A DNA stretch of 64,000 bases from Bacillus sp. P14.5 (GCF_003316765.1 NZ_NIJF01000067.1:40988-104987); one strand, 5' to 3'. Shown: positions 18,345 to 29,226, numbered from the stretch's first letter. Program-made: numbers and translations. Notes: generated by a model from the letters alone, not told the origin.

Positions 18345-19444
18345 TCAGTCGATGATTTGCAAATCTTTCGGAAACTTCGTCAACGTTTCATATCCATTTT
18401 CAGTAACGAGTACATCATCTTCAATACGGACTCCGCCGATTTTAGGAATATAAATTCCTGGTTCAATAGTATAAACCATTCCTTCTTTGAGGATGCCATC
18501 ATTTGAATGGCTCATTGAGGGAAATTCATGAACATTAATTCCCATTCCATGACCGATTCGGTGAGGGAAATATTCTCCATAGCCCGCATCTGAAATGATT
18601 TTACGGGCAGTGCTGTCCAAATCGCCGATCCTGTTTCCAGGTTTACTCATCTCAAGTGAAGCCAATTCTGCCCTAAGCACAGTATCGTAAATTTCTTTTT
18701 GTTTATCTGTTGCTGATTTAAATGCCACCGTACGAGTGATATCAGAGCAATAACCATCAAGGACAACACCTAAGTCAAATAAGACAAGATCTCCTGATTT
18801 TAACTGGCGGCCCCCAGGATTACCGTGGGGTTCACCGGATTTCTCACCAAAGAGGACCATTGTGGAGAATGACATTTGGCGAATCCCTTTTTCTTCAATT
18901 CATATTCAATCTTGGCGAGGACTTCCATCTCTGTTATCCCCTCTTGAAGTGCTTCGACTCCTGTTTTCACTCCGAAGTCAGCCATTTCAGCTGCTCTGCG
19001 TATGGTTTCAATCTCCTTTTCATCCTTGACAACCCGGAGCTCGTTCAATTTATCCTCGGCATTGATGACCTCCGCCTTAGGAAAAAGAGACAAAAATGCC
19101 TCACTGCGAGAGTAAGATAGCACTTCTTTTTCGATAGCCAGTTTTTCTGGAGCGCCTGTCTCTCTCCGCTCGATCGAAGTTTTAATAAAGTCCCACGGGT
19201 TTTCATGGTCACCATAACCAATAATTTCATACTCCCACCCGGCATTCTTCAATTGTCCCTTTTCCATTGCTGGAAGTACAAATAAAGGATCTGACTCCTT
19301 GAATAGAAACAGGCCCATAAGGCGTTCGTGGGGATCAGTAAGAAAATCTGACAAGTAAAAAACATTTTCTTTAGAGTTAATAAAAACTGCTTCGATGTTT
19401 TGTTCCTTTAACCAATTTTGAACTTTTTCTATACGTTTACTCAT
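18345..19444 (-). CDS. M24 family Xaa-Pro peptidase, frame-interrupted
   Basis: Two overlapping frames (19444-18800 and 18875-18345) form one M24B peptidase of about 366 residues. The first has the creatinase N-domain (VFINSKENVFYLSDFLTDPH) and the start of the catalytic domain (VVKDEKEIETIRRAAEMAD). The second has the ligands: Asp in LVLFDLGVVLDGYCSDITRT, His in HRIGHGMGINVHE, Glu in TIEPGIYIP and VRIEDDVLV. Adding one base at the AAAAAGGG run (18885-18892 on plus) joins them through ELKKKGIRQMSFSTMVLFGE. Probably an aminopeptidase acting on X-Pro peptides. Confidence 0.87.
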
Positions 19445-19608
19445 TCAGCGACACTCCAATTCATTACATATGTATATCTTATCTATAATGATTTATTAGA
19501 AACGCTGGATTGTCAACCGCTAATCATATTGAGGTTATAAAACGAAAGGTTAAGTAACCTTGCATCATCAATCTCTATAAGGATTATAAATGTTGAATAA
19601 AAATAAGT

Positions 19609-19772
19609 GGTCTTTTAAATACCTAGATCAAGAATCTCCCCTGGATACTAATGCGTTTCTCACTAAAAGGTGGAGCATCTCTTCTCTTCTTGCTTACCAG
19701 AATATTTGAATAAATAATGCAGTTACTTTACAAGATTCATATAAAATAGCTGCAAAGTTTACGAAAAGAGCT
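19609..19772 (-). repeat. Diverged copy of the GGCT/AGCC short element
   Basis: The right side, GCAAAGTTTACGAAAAGAGCT, is a near-exact inverted end of the family. The centre has the CCCCTGGATACTAA and CTTCTCTTCTTGCTTACC blocks also seen at 56221-56387. The left end GGTCTTTTAAAT is diverged. No clear target duplication. Confidence 0.65.
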
Positions 19773-19898
19773 TAAAAATATTAGGAACCTTCAGAGGACT
19801 AAACCATAACCGTTTTCCTCTGCATCCATTAGTTTTTTCTTTTTCGCACAAAAAAACACCCTCTTTTCAATAATGAAAGAAGATGTCTTTATACAGCA

Positions 19899-20168
19899 TT
19901 ATACCTCTGCTGTTCCGATGAAGTCTTTTAAAAGTTCCTCTGCCTGAATGCGGGCTTCGACATTTTCAGTGCTGATTGGCGTGAATTCCAACTGACCTGC
20001 GCGTTCGGAAACTTCAATCATAATTTCGTTCGTTACATGAAATGGAAATAAACTTCTAGGAAGATGCTGCATTGCACTTTCTAAGATCTCTGTTTCCTCA
20101 TTTTCAAATAATGTTAAAGTAATGATTTCGTCTGACATATTTTCGATTTTATATAGACCTATATCCAC
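19899..20168 (-). CDS. Hypothetical cytosolic protein
   Basis: 89 residues, acidic (MDIGLYKIENMSDEIITLTL ... QAEELLKDFIGTAEV), no membrane helix or known motif. The start is a GTG at 20168 with a GAGGAG site 10 nt before it; the ATG 10 codons later has none. It lies between the M24 peptidase and topB. I do not recognise a family. Confidence 0.7.
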   Translation of the reverse strand: MDIGLYKIENMSDEIITLTLFENEETEILESAMQHLPRSLFPFHVTNEIMIEVSERAGQLEFTPISTENVEARIQAEELLKDFIGTAEV

Positions 20169-20346
20169 TTACAGCTCACTCCTCTATGAATATTTATGAA
20201 TAAGTAGTTATTGTAAACTTACCCTCTCAGCTGAAGTTGAAACTGTTTTAGTGAAAAATATTTTTCAGCTGTATATTAAACTGTATTAGATAGTCAGCCT
20301 TTTCCATGTCAATCGGAACTAATTAAGAAATTATTTTACTATAGTT

Positions 20347-22496
20347 TTAATTTTGGAATTCAAATTGAACTTTCTTTTCCTTGTCATTCCATTTAAGAAT
20401 GGCGTCAAAGGATTTGTCCCCTTTTTTGAAGCCTTTGATAACATCTGTTTTTCCTTCATCGATCAGTTTTTTTGCATTTGTTTGGGAGATTTTCTTTTTC
20501 ATGATTACTTTTGAAAGAGTGAAACTGCACTTTGATTTTTTATAAGCACTGCAGCCATAGAATTCGCCTTTATCAATGACCTTTGCCCTGCAATAAGGAC
20601 ATGAACCGATGGACTTGCCGAGTGATGCTTTCGAACCTGTTCTTTGTATGGTTTCAGTATCGATCCCTTCAAAGGACCATCCCTTTGAAGCCTCAATGGC
20701 ATCATCGATGATTTTTCCGCTAAGTTTTTTACCTGTTCCATGAATTGAGGTGCAGATGCCTTGCCCTGGCCGATTTCCCGCAGCCTCTGCTCCCATTTAG
20801 CGGTCATTTCAGGGGAAGCCAAAATCTTTTCACCGATCGCTTCAATTAATACTTTTCCCTTATCGGTTGCAAAAACAGCATTACGTTTTACATCAATATA
20901 TTTTCTGTCTTTCAGGCCGGCAATGATGCTGGCTCTTGTTGCCTCTGTCCCAAGTCCTTCTGTACTCGAAAGGACTTTTTCCAGATCTTCATTATCTAAA
21001 TGCTTTCCAGCGGTTTTCATCAAGGTAATCAGTTGTCCCTCTGTGTAACGTTTAGGGGGTTGAGTTTTTCCTTCTTTTACCTTAACGCTTTTTACACACC
21101 CTGGATCACCTTCTTTTACGTTGGGCAGCAGTTGTTCATCGTCTTTCTCTTGTTGGAAAATTACTTTTCTCCAGCCTTCCTGTACCTGAATCTTTCCTTT
21201 GGAGATGAATTCAGCTCGTCCATCTACAAGCGTTATTAACGGACTATAGTCAAAAATCGATTTTTCAAAATGAGCAGCAATCAGCCTTCGAACGACAAGA
21301 TCATAGATTTTCTGCTCATCAGGAATCAGCTTTTCAGGGTTTTTCACTTGTTCGGTAGGAATGATGGCATAGTGATCGGTCACTTTTTGTTCATTGACAT
21401 ATCGTCTGTTATTCATCAACGATTTGACCGGCAGAGGGAACAGGTCCTGATACGCAGGCATTCTGCTGAATTTTTCCATGATTTCTGGAAAGGTTTCTGC
21501 TTCTCCTTTTGTTACATAATTGGAATCGGAACGTGGATATGAAACAATTCCCTTTTGATAAAGCTTTTGAAGCGTTTCCAGTGTTTTTTGTGGAGAAAAT
21601 TTATAGAGTTTGTTGGCAGTGGCCTGGAGGGAAGAAAGATTAAACAGCAATGGAGGCTGATACTCTTTTCTTTCCGTGGAAAGTTCTTTGATTTCTGCAG
21701 GTTTCCCTTTACAGAAATCAGCGATTTTCAACGCAGTCTCTTTGTCTTTTAATCTCGGCTGCTTATCTTTTTCCCACTTCCCCTGGTATACATTACCGTC
21801 TACATCAAAATCAGCGGTTACCTCCCAGAAAGGTTCACTTACAAAGCTTTCAATCTCTCTTTCTCTTTTCACTATAAGCGCAAGCGTAGGCGTCTGCACA
21901 CGGCCGGCAGAAAAGACATCGGAGATTCCCTTCTGCTTTAGAAGTATACTGTAGATTCTAGAAGCATTCATGCCGATGATCCAGTCCGCACAAGCCCTTG
22001 AATAAGCTTCATAGAAGACGCTTCTCGTTTCACTTTCATCCAGCAGTTTCGAAAAACCCTCTGTTACCGCTTTTGGTGTAAGAGAGGAGATCCATAATCT
22101 TTTCATAGGTTTTTTGATCCCGGACATATTGATAATATTTCGTACAATCAATTCCCCTTCCCGTCCTGCATCCCCAGCATGAATGATTTCATTTACTGCC
22201 GGTTTCTGCAATAAAGATTTAACCGCATTAAATTGCTTGTATTTTGAACGGGTCACTTCATATTTGAATCTATCCGGAATCATCGGTAACGATTCAATAT
22301 TCCACTTCTTCCACTTCGCATCATATTTTTCAGGAGATTGAAGCTGTAAAAGATGTCCGATTGCCCAGGTTATATAGGCACCTTCCGGAAACAGCTGGTT
22401 GGGCAGGACTTCAATGAATCCTTGCCCTTTCTTATGAGGAAAAGGTTTTGCTAATGCAGCTCCTTGGTCAGGCTTTTCAGCAATAATAACTTTCAT
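20347..22496 (-). CDS. topB: DNA topoisomerase III, frame-interrupted near the C-terminus
   Basis: Type IA topoisomerase that relaxes and decatenates DNA. The N-terminal toprim domain is MKVIIAEKPDQGAALAKPF with HAGDAGREGELIVRNI; the catalytic Tyr lies in QKGIVSYPRSDSNYV; IIPTEQV and GLGTEATRASIIAGLKDRKYI also fit. The C-terminal Zn-finger-like region is GSCPYCRAKVIDKGEFYGCS. The literal frame from the ATG stays open to 20505 but leaves the correct one at the six-T run 20725-20730. One added base gives EQVKKLSGKIIDDAIEASKG and continues to 20347. The ATG at 22496 follows AAAAGGAG. Confidence 0.9.
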
Positions 22497-22761
22497 TGTT
22501 AACTCCTTTTTGCAATTCATTTAGGTAATTTCTGTTCATCCTTTTAGAGGTTTTACACTTCTTTGACCAGTTAGGATTTAAGTCGTGCAATTAAATGTGA
22601 ACCCATCTTTGGAATTTTTTTATTACAAATATTTTTATTGTAGCACATTGAAAAAGTCCTCTACTATCATTTTAATTGTCCTTGAGGAAAACTGGCGGGT
22701 TATTTGATAAAGTATAAATAGATAGTAAAATAGGAACAGTTTGAAGAAAAGAGGAAAAGAT

Positions 22762-24507
22762 ATGTCAGAGAGTACAAATAATCCTTCTAACAAAAATCGT
22801 TTTATACGGTTACTGAAAATCGGCAAGCCTTCAAAAATGATTTTTTCAGGAGCATTGGTATTAAGTTTATTTGAAACAGCTGCCTCCCTCATAGTTCCGC
22901 TTTTCACCATATCTCTAGTGGACCAAATATCAGGATCCGGGATTGAAATGAGTCTCATTTTCCTTCTCCTTGCAGCATTCATTGTGCAGGCAGTCGCCGG
23001 CGGATTTTCTCATTATCTCATGACCTTCATTGGAGAGACCTTTGTGGCAAGAATCCGGGAAACTCTTTGGAATCATGTGCTTGAACTCCCAATTTCTTTC
23101 TTTGACTCCCATCAATCTGGTGAGACGATGAGCAGGATTACCCAGGATACCAACACGGTAAAAACACTTATTACCAACCACTTGGTTACACTTGTATCTG
23201 GTGTAATTACTATCTTAGGTTCTGTGATCATCCTGCTAACGATCGATTGGAGCATGACCATCATTATGTTTGTTGCTGTCCCGGTATCATTGTTGATCAT
23301 GATGCCGCTTGGGAAGAAAATGCATACCATTTCCCGCCAGACACAGGACGAAATGGCTGATTTCAGTGGAAATCTCGGAAGGGTCCTTTCAGAAATCAGG
23401 CTGGTTAAATCCTATAATGGTCAGCCTGCAGAAAGGCAGAATGGCCAAAACGGAATACAAAACCTTTTTAAGTTTGGATTAAAAGAAGCGAAAATCCAAG
23501 CTGTTGTTTCTCCATTTATGACGACGATCATGATGGTGGTGCTTGTCGTTATCATTGGGTATGGAGGGGCAAGGGTTTCTGCAGGCGCTCTGTCAGCAGG
23601 ATCCCTAGTTGCCATCATAATCTACATGTTTCAGATCATTGTCCCTTTCACGCAGCTTGCCACCTTTTTTACTGCTTTTCAAAAAGCCGCTGGAGCCACT
23701 GATCGAATTCAGGACCTCCTGGATGTAGAGACAGAAGGGAAAATGGAGAAGAAAATTAGGAGCTTAACAGATGAAAACATCGCATTCCATGATGTCTCCT
23801 TCGGTTACAACAATAAAAAGAAGATAATTGACTATCTTTCTTTTGAAATAACTACAGGAAGCACGGCAGCCTTTGTCGGTCCAAGCGGTGGCGGGAAAAC
23901 GACCATCTTCTCTTTAATTGAACGATTTTATCCTCTCGACAGCGGTGAAATAAGGTTGGGAAGTACCTCTATTGAGAAGATTCCATTACAGGAATGGCGG
24001 AGATCAATTGGGTATGTTTCGCAGGAAAGCCCTATCATGTCCGGAACGATTTACGATTACATCTGCTATGGATTACAAAGGAAAATAAAAGAGGAAGAAG
24101 TGTTCGAAGCGGCAAAGCAGGCTAATGCTTATGATTTCATTATCAATCTCTCAGATGGATTTCAAACTCAGGTAGGTGAACGAGGTGTGAAGCTTTCCGG
24201 GGGACAAAGACAGAGAATTGCCATAGCCAGGGCGCTGCTTAGGAATCCCAAGGTGCTCCTTTTGGATGAAGCCACATCCAACCTTGACAGCGAATCAGAA
24301 CTTTTGGTGCAAAACGCTTTAAAGAATCTGATGAAGGGAAGAACTACCCTTATTATAGCTCACCGCTTATCTACTGTGGTAGAGGCAGATACTATTTTTG
24401 TCATTGAAAATGGATCTATATCCGGCAGCGGGACTCATCAGGAACTTCTACAATCCAATCCGTTGTATAAAAAGCTTGTCCATCAGCAGCTTACTGCTGA
24501 AAATTAA
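22762..24507 (+). CDS. ABC exporter half-transporter (BmrA-like)
   Basis: 581 residues: six membrane helices in about the first 320 residues, then a nucleotide-binding domain. It has Walker A FVGPSGGGKTTIFSL, Q-loop GYVSQESPIMSG, signature LSGGQRQRIAIARAL, Walker B VLLLDEATSNLD and H-loop IAHRLSTV. Half-size and without an adjacent partner, it likely works as a homodimer, as the B. subtilis multidrug exporter BmrA does. The ATG at 22762 follows AGAGGAAAAGAT. Substrate unknown. Confidence 0.92.
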   Translation: MSESTNNPSNKNRFIRLLKIGKPSKMIFSGALVLSLFETAASLIVPLFTISLVDQISGSGIEMSLIFLLLAAFIVQAVAGGFSHYLMTFIGETFVARIRETLWNHVLELPISFFDSHQSGETMSRITQDTNTVKTLITNHLVTLVSGVITILGSVIILLTIDWSMTIIMFVAVPVSLLIMMPLGKKMHTISRQTQDEMADFSGNLGRVLSEIRLVKSYNGQPAERQNGQNGIQNLFKFGLKEAKIQAVVSPFMTTIMMVVLVVIIGYGGARVSAGALSAGSLVAIIIYMFQIIVPFTQLATFFTAFQKAAGATDRIQDLLDVETEGKMEKKIRSLTDENIAFHDVSFGYNNKKKIIDYLSFEITTGSTAAFVGPSGGGKTTIFSLIERFYPLDSGEIRLGSTSIEKIPLQEWRRSIGYVSQESPIMSGTIYDYICYGLQRKIKEEEVFEAAKQANAYDFIINLSDGFQTQVGERGVKLSGGQRQRIAIARALLRNPKVLLLDEATSNLDSESELLVQNALKNLMKGRTTLIIAHRLSTVVEADTIFVIENGSISGSGTHQELLQSNPLYKKLVHQQLTAEN

Positions 24508-24518
24508 AGCTTAATGAT

Positions 24519-24568
24519 AGAGCCGCCCTCTCTGGTTTATAATTTGACAGAGACGGGCGGCTCTCCTT
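24519..24568. terminator. Bidirectional terminator
   Basis: AGAGCCGCCC-TCTCTG and CAGAGA-CGGGCGGCTCT arms with a 13-nt loop lie between the convergent ABC and PPK2 genes. Confidence 0.85.
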
Positions 24569-24666
24569 CTTTCTTCCCGGCCAATTTCCTCCCTGTTTGA
24601 ACTCCTGAGTGGCCCGGCCGCCATGTATACATACTTTAATCTGATAATTCTCTCATAATGACCGGC

Positions 24667-25416
24667 CTATTCTTTTTTAAAATAATGGCGGACATCGATA
24701 TTGCGATTTTCCATTTCCTTAAGTATTGTTCTGTTGATGATTTCAAGGGTTTTGACTCTGGCGAACTTCTTATCTTCCCCTTCTATAATATGCCACTCGG
24801 CGTTTTCCTTGTCTGTTTCCTGAATCATCTCATCCACCGCTTCTTTATACTTTTCCCATTTCTCTCTATTACGCCAATCTTCTTCTGTGAGTTTCCAGGA
24901 TTTCATAGGATCATTTTGGCGCTCGTTAAATCTTTTCAGTTGTTCTTCTTTGGAAATGTGAAACCAGAGTTTCAGAATAATATATTTTTCTTTCGATAAA
25001 ATTCGTTCAAAGTCATTGATTTCACTATAAGCCCTTCTCCATTCAGCTTCCTCAGCAAATTCTTCCACCCTTTCGACAAGAACTCTTCCATACCAGGAAC
25101 GATCAAAAATCCCAATCTTTCCATACTTAGGCATCCTGTTCCAGAATCTCTGAAGGTAATGATATTGCTTTTGTTCTATTGTTGGAGCCGCAGTTGAATG
25201 CACCTCAAAGCCCCTTGGATCAATATTTTGGGTCGTTCTTTTGATCGCCCCTCCTTTCCCGGCAGCGTCCCACCCTTCGAAAACCAGGATGCAGCCGATC
25301 TTTTCATCCAGCAGCGCTCTCTGTAAACCTAGTAAAATTAATTGCTGCTTCTTTAATCTCTTGCTATATTCTTTTTTATCTTCAATTTTTTTCGTCAAAT
25401 CTACTGAGTCCAACAT
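24667..25416 (-). CDS. Polyphosphate kinase 2 family protein
   Basis: 249 residues with the PPK2 P-loop VFEGWDAAGKGGAIKRTTQN, the lid region MPKYGKIGIFDRSWYGRVLVERVEEF, and KLWFHISKEEQLKRF. PPK2 enzymes phosphorylate nucleotides from polyphosphate, or the reverse. A single PPK2 domain of this length fits class I or III; class cannot be settled here. It starts with ATG after AAGGAGGTAAGTAT. Confidence 0.93.
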   Translation of the reverse strand: MLDSVDLTKKIEDKKEYSKRLKKQQLILLGLQRALLDEKIGCILVFEGWDAAGKGGAIKRTTQNIDPRGFEVHSTAAPTIEQKQYHYLQRFWNRMPKYGKIGIFDRSWYGRVLVERVEEFAEEAEWRRAYSEINDFERILSKEKYIILKLWFHISKEEQLKRFNERQNDPMKSWKLTEEDWRNREKWEKYKEAVDEMIQETDKENAEWHIIEGEDKKFARVKTLEIINRTILKEMENRNIDVRHYFKKE

Positions 25417-25744
25417 ATACTTACCTCCTTCAAAAAATCTTATGCCGCGAAACCATTTTTATATCTTTTTCCTCAGCTAAGTATATTCAAACTTTTATCA
25501 TGTAGTAGAATCATGTTGAATCGCTTCTGATGGTTTTGTTTTGTCTGGATCGATTCTTTGGTTAAAACCCAAGAGCGGATTTTACCCTTGGGTACCCTGT
25601 TCCTTTCCTACCGGTTCTGGTGGACTTAGTTTGTATTTTTAAAATGCATTCAAAGAAGATCCACGTTTTCGAATAGAGCCTGTAAAAAAAAGGTTTTTTC
25701 TCAACAAAAAAAGCAGCCCTGCAACAAGACTGCTTCCTTAGTTC
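25417..25744. other. Gap with a terminator
   Basis: No ORF with a start signal. AAGCAG (25712) and CTGCTT (25731) arms preceded by an A-run can terminate the minus-strand gene that follows. Confidence 0.45.
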
Positions 25745-25957
25745 TTAAATCCAAGACCATCCACGGCGATTATCATCTTTTCTGTCATCCTGGCCGCCGA
25801 CATTATCTCTGTCGCGTTTGTGCCTTCTTCTATCATCGGCACCTGCTACATCATCATAGTGGCGCCTTCTTTTATCGTTTTCGTCTAAAATAATGACCTC
25901 ATTAGCACGAATTAGGACTTTATCAGCATTGATTACACGTCTTTTTTCTTCAGACAA
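25745..25957 (-). CDS. Small protein with an Asp/Arg-rich tail, possibly spore-associated
   Basis: 70 residues from a TTG at 25957, chosen because AAAGGAGGGG stands just before it. The N-terminal half (RRVINADKVLIRANEVIILD) looks structured. The rest is repeats of acidic-basic runs such as DKRRRHYDDVAG, DDRRRHKRDRDNVGG and DDRKDDNRRGW. Such tails occur in spore coat or exosporium proteins, but I recognise no family. Confidence 0.6.
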   Translation of the reverse strand: MSEEKRRVINADKVLIRANEVIILDENDKRRRHYDDVAGADDRRRHKRDRDNVGGQDDRKDDNRRGWSWI

Positions 25958-26324
25958 TCCTTTCCCCTCCTTTGTACAACCCTTGAACACTAACTTACAA
26001 AAGGGTTGGTTTACTTTATGATATGAACAAAAGTTACAAAGGAATGGACATCTATCTCAGAGTTTATCAAATAGGCGAAACCGTATGCCGCTTTTATCTT
26101 AATGTGTTTTAATCTGTGCAATAGGTGAATTGTTTTATCGTGCAACGCTTGAATAATTATTAAGTCTTTCGAAAGAAGCAGCCAAAATTCCCTCCCGGTA
26201 AATAAAAGTAAAACAGGTACTCACCCTTTAGAGAGAAAAGCCAATGTATCGCGGGTGTTAAACCTGCTATGAGTGCGAAAGCAACACTAAATGGGAAAAC
26301 AGCCTTTTTAACCTTAACCCTATA
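25958..26324. other. Gap with eroded repeat
   Basis: No gene. GAAAGAAGCAGCC (26170) and GGGAAAACAGCC (26292) look like fragments of the short GGCT/AGCC element, too diverged to delimit. Confidence 0.35.
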
Positions 26325-26356
26325 AAAGCTATTGACCTGTGATGGCCAATAGCTTT
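26325..26356 (-). terminator. Terminator of the DUF4064 gene
   Basis: AAAGCTATTG and CAATAGCTTT, a perfect 10-bp stem, 12 bp past the stop. Confidence 0.75.
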
Positions 26357-26367
26357 GAGGTTCAGTA

Positions 26368-26790
26368 TTACATTACTGAAACCGGATCTTTTGGTTTTCT
26401 GACAAATGCCATAATTCCAGCAATCAAGAACAGGATCCCTGGAAGGAAACCAACACCTATTGTTCCAAGTCCTACTACTAAAGCAGCAATAATAAACAGG
26501 ATTCCAGCAATAACCGGTTTCTTGTTTCCTTTAATAAGAAGAACAGCTATCAGGCCAAGTATAGAGCTGATCAACCCCAGGCCAATTAGAAAAGGACCAA
26601 CTGATTCCATTGACTGCATGATAAAATTTGTATCTTCGGCAGTAAGGGTTGGATCCTGGCTGAAATCCTCCTGCATCATCTCCTCTATGGCCCCGCTGTT
26701 GGCATTCCATACAAAGCCCATTACGGCAAATAATGCACTCAGTATAACTCCTATGATCCCCATAACTATTTCTCCTGTACGTTTGACCAT
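26368..26790 (-). CDS. DUF4064 membrane protein
   Basis: 140 residues with four membrane helices and a short extracellular acidic stretch (EEMMQEDFSQDPTLTAEDTN) after the first. MVKRTGEIVMGIIGVILSALFAV at the start and the overall pattern match DUF4064, a Firmicute membrane family of unknown role. The start follows AGGAGGAGATTCACAA. Confidence 0.82.
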   Translation of the reverse strand: MVKRTGEIVMGIIGVILSALFAVMGFVWNANSGAIEEMMQEDFSQDPTLTAEDTNFIMQSMESVGPFLIGLGLISSILGLIAVLLIKGNKKPVIAGILFIIAALVVGLGTIGVGFLPGILFLIAGIMAFVRKPKDPVSVM

Positions 26791-26868
26791 TTGTGAATCT
26801 CCTCCTAATCATTTAATTATGTACTACCCATATTTACGGATAAACAAAAAAAAGATTCAAAATTTCTG

Positions 26869-27261
26869 TTATTCTAGAAACCTTTTTTTCATTTCAGAGG
26901 ATGGAAGCATACAACTATCTCTTTTACCGAACCATTTATAGCGATTTTGGGCAATGAAATCGTAGACTTTATCCCTTATCTTCTTCGGGATTACCATGAA
27001 GACAAAAAATACCTTCCAAAAGCCGCCAAGATTTTTGCTCACTCTCAGGGCAGCTTCGGATTTCACGTAAAACTTATTCTGCTCTATCAAGATGATACTG
27101 TCTATTTTGGGATTAATTTGATACTTTTCTATTACTACTTTTCCTGCATCACTTTGCAAGGAAGCAAACTTAAAATAGGCCCGGTCATCCCTCTTAATTA
27201 TAAATTGCACGGTATTGTTACAGAGATTGCAAACTCCATCGAATAATATAACAGCTCCCAA
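26869..27261 (-). CDS. DCC family thiol-disulfide oxidoreductase-like protein (YuxK-type)
   Basis: 130 residues of the DUF393/DCC family, named after the motif seen here as ILFDGVCNLCNNTVQFIIKRD. FKFASLQSDAG and the C-terminal YKWFGKRDSCMLP also fit. The two Cys in CNLC suggest a redox role. The start is a TTG at 27261 after AAGGAGGTTGATACT. Confidence 0.88.
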   Translation of the reverse strand: MGAVILFDGVCNLCNNTVQFIIKRDDRAYFKFASLQSDAGKVVIEKYQINPKIDSIILIEQNKFYVKSEAALRVSKNLGGFWKVFFVFMVIPKKIRDKVYDFIAQNRYKWFGKRDSCMLPSSEMKKRFLE

Positions 27262-28147
27262 AGTATCAACCTCCTTTCCGGCAACTTTATTTTATCATTT
27301 TCCTTCAGTGGCATGGTAATGTTTTCATATACATTATCCAATATGCCTAAAGTTATTAACTTGGATGAATTCGTTAAGTAACAGCAGCTTTTTTCATGTT
27401 CTTAAGCTTGTATGGACAGCCATGGACTTACATCCAAATTGGCTTTAGAAGATATAAGAGGTAACTTATAGAGGAAGGTTTGAAAGACTATTTGGCCCCC
27501 TCGTTTTATTTTTCTGACTTGGTTTTTCCAGGTCAGCTTTTTTTGTTCTTTATCCCACGCTCTTTTTGCAAAGACTGGGGCTGCTTTAATAGTAAGGGAT
27601 ATCCGCTTCAGGCGCACGAATCCAATCCTCCTAGGTAAAAAGGTGAGCAGGGGGGAATTACTAAAAAGCAATAATCTTTCAGAAAACAGACTTACCCTAA
27701 AACATAATGGCAGTTTATGCATATAGTATTGTTTTCAGATATCCTCGGTTTCTAATGTCTCTTTCTTTAAACTTAGGGAGCAGCTATTTTTTCTGCTTAC
27801 CAGGATTTCCCCAACCATAGAAGGCGTTGTCTACTGAATTCATTTCCTCGTTTTGAGAACAAACCAATGTCCGGAAAACACTCAAGAAGAGAATCTTTAT
27901 GAATTTCAAAGCTATTTCAAAGAATGAAAGCTTTGATCATCAACCCACAAACTTAGGCTGTAACTGTTATAATTAGATTGGGACGGTCTTTTTTTAGTTC
28001 CATTACTAGTGTTAGATGATAAATTACGGGTAATAGGTTATAATAGAATCGCTTTAGTAGTCTTCTGAATCCAGAGATAGATCAACTATTGTAATCTATG
28101 AATATAATTATTATCTTTTTTATCATCGATTGTGAGGTTGCATTGAA
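27262..28147. other. Long gap between divergent genes
   Basis: 886 bp without a convincing gene; a 106-codon minus frame (27402-27722) has no start signal or family pattern. GGGAGCAGCTATTTTTTCTGC followed by TTACCAGG (27778-27803) matches the inside of the short GGCT/AGCC element, so eroded repeat is present. TTATAATAGAATCG near 28040 could be part of the promoter for the hydrolase. Confidence 0.4.
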
Positions 28148-28936
28148 ATGTTACATTATCGCACATACTTTAAAAATACTTCATCTCCATGGGTAACGTT
28201 TATACATGGGGCAGGCGGAAGTTCAAGTATCTGGTTTAAACAAATAAAAGATTTCAAAAAAGAATTTAATGTGTTGTTGATTGATTTAAGAGGCCATGGA
28301 AGTTCAAAGGCATCCTGGAAAAAGGGTGACTCCTTTGTCAATGTGGCAGAAGAAGTCATCGATGTGCTGGACCATCTTGGAATTAAGTCCTCCCACTTCA
28401 TAGGTATATCACTTGGTACAATTGTGGTTCAAACCCTTGCCGGAAGACATCCGGAAAGGCTCTCTTCCATGATTTTGGCGGGAGCTGTCATTCAATTGAA
28501 CCTGCGGACGAAATTTTTACTGGCCATTGGGAATGCCTTTAAATTCCTGCTTCCCTATATGTGGCTGTACAAGCTGTTTGCCTGGATTATCATGCCGCGG
28601 CCGCGCCATATAGAATCTCGATACACATTCGTTAAACAGGCAAGGAAGATGTGCCAGAAAGAATTCATCCGATGGTTAGGGCTGACCAAATCAATTAACC
28701 CTTATCTGAAGAATTTACAAATTGACTCGAAGGGAATTCCGACTCTGTTTGTCATGGGGGAGGAAGACCACCTATTTTTAGCTCCGGTCAGACAGCTTGT
28801 AGAAAAGCAAAAAGAGCTGGATTTGCACTTGATTGAGGACTCCGGACATGTTTGTAACATCGACCAGCCAGATAAGTTCAATTCAGTCACTCTAAAATAT
28901 CTTAGAAAATTAAGTCCACTGCCTGCTGCATTATAG
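28148..28936 (+). CDS. Alpha/beta hydrolase
   Basis: 262 residues with the alpha/beta fold: oxyanion-hole HGAGGSSSIW, LLIDLRGHGSSKAS, nucleophile Ser in FIGISLGTIVVQ, acid in VMGEEDHLFLAP and His in IEDSGHVCNIDQPD. Such enzymes include esterases, lactonases and dienelactone hydrolases; no substrate can be given. Single gene with a terminator. Confidence 0.88.
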   Translation: MLHYRTYFKNTSSPWVTFIHGAGGSSSIWFKQIKDFKKEFNVLLIDLRGHGSSKASWKKGDSFVNVAEEVIDVLDHLGIKSSHFIGISLGTIVVQTLAGRHPERLSSMILAGAVIQLNLRTKFLLAIGNAFKFLLPYMWLYKLFAWIIMPRPRHIESRYTFVKQARKMCQKEFIRWLGLTKSINPYLKNLQIDSKGIPTLFVMGEEDHLFLAPVRQLVEKQKELDLHLIEDSGHVCNIDQPDKFNSVTLKYLRKLSPLPAAL

Positions 28937-28944
28937 TTACCGCT

Positions 28945-28973
28945 ATCCGTCTTATAATAAGACGGATTTTTTG
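28945..28973 (+). terminator. Terminator of the hydrolase gene
   Basis: ATCCGTCTTA and TAAGACGGAT with a 3-nt loop, then TTTTTTG. Confidence 0.85.
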
Positions 28974-29176
28974 TGAAAATTATTAATGGAGGCTTATACA
29001 GGAATTTGATTCGGAGAACCACTGACTCTATCAATGGGAAGCTGATGAGACAAAATATTTTTTTGGAATTTGTATGCCCACTACCCCAAAAAATCCGATT
29101 TATAACCAAAGGATTTTGGGTAGAGTGTTACAGACCGACTTATTAAGCGAAAGCGTTAAACTTGAATAAAAAATAG

Positions 29177-29204
29177 TTGACCAAACGCTTGAAGATAATA
29201 CTAA
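29177..29204 (+). promoter_or_regulatory. Candidate promoter of the DUF429 gene
   Basis: TTGACC, 16 bases, TACTAA. It sits about 23 bp before the start codon and is a fair sigma-A match. A cre-like GCGAAAGCGTTAAAC lies just upstream at 29147-29161. Confidence 0.4.
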
Positions 29205-29226
29205 TTAATAGAAAGCAGGTGAGTTC

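Noticed and set aside
26339..26941. 200-codon plus frame
   Set aside because: Antisense shadow of the DUF4064 gene, whose membrane pattern and ribosome site are clear.
27402..27722. 106-codon minus frame in the long gap
   Set aside because: No ribosome site and no recognisable fold pattern; sequence around it resembles eroded repeat.
29147..29161. cre-like catabolite site GCGAAAGCGTTAAAC
   Set aside because: Only a partial match to the cre consensus and upstream of a gene with no carbon role; noted in the promoter entry but not counted.
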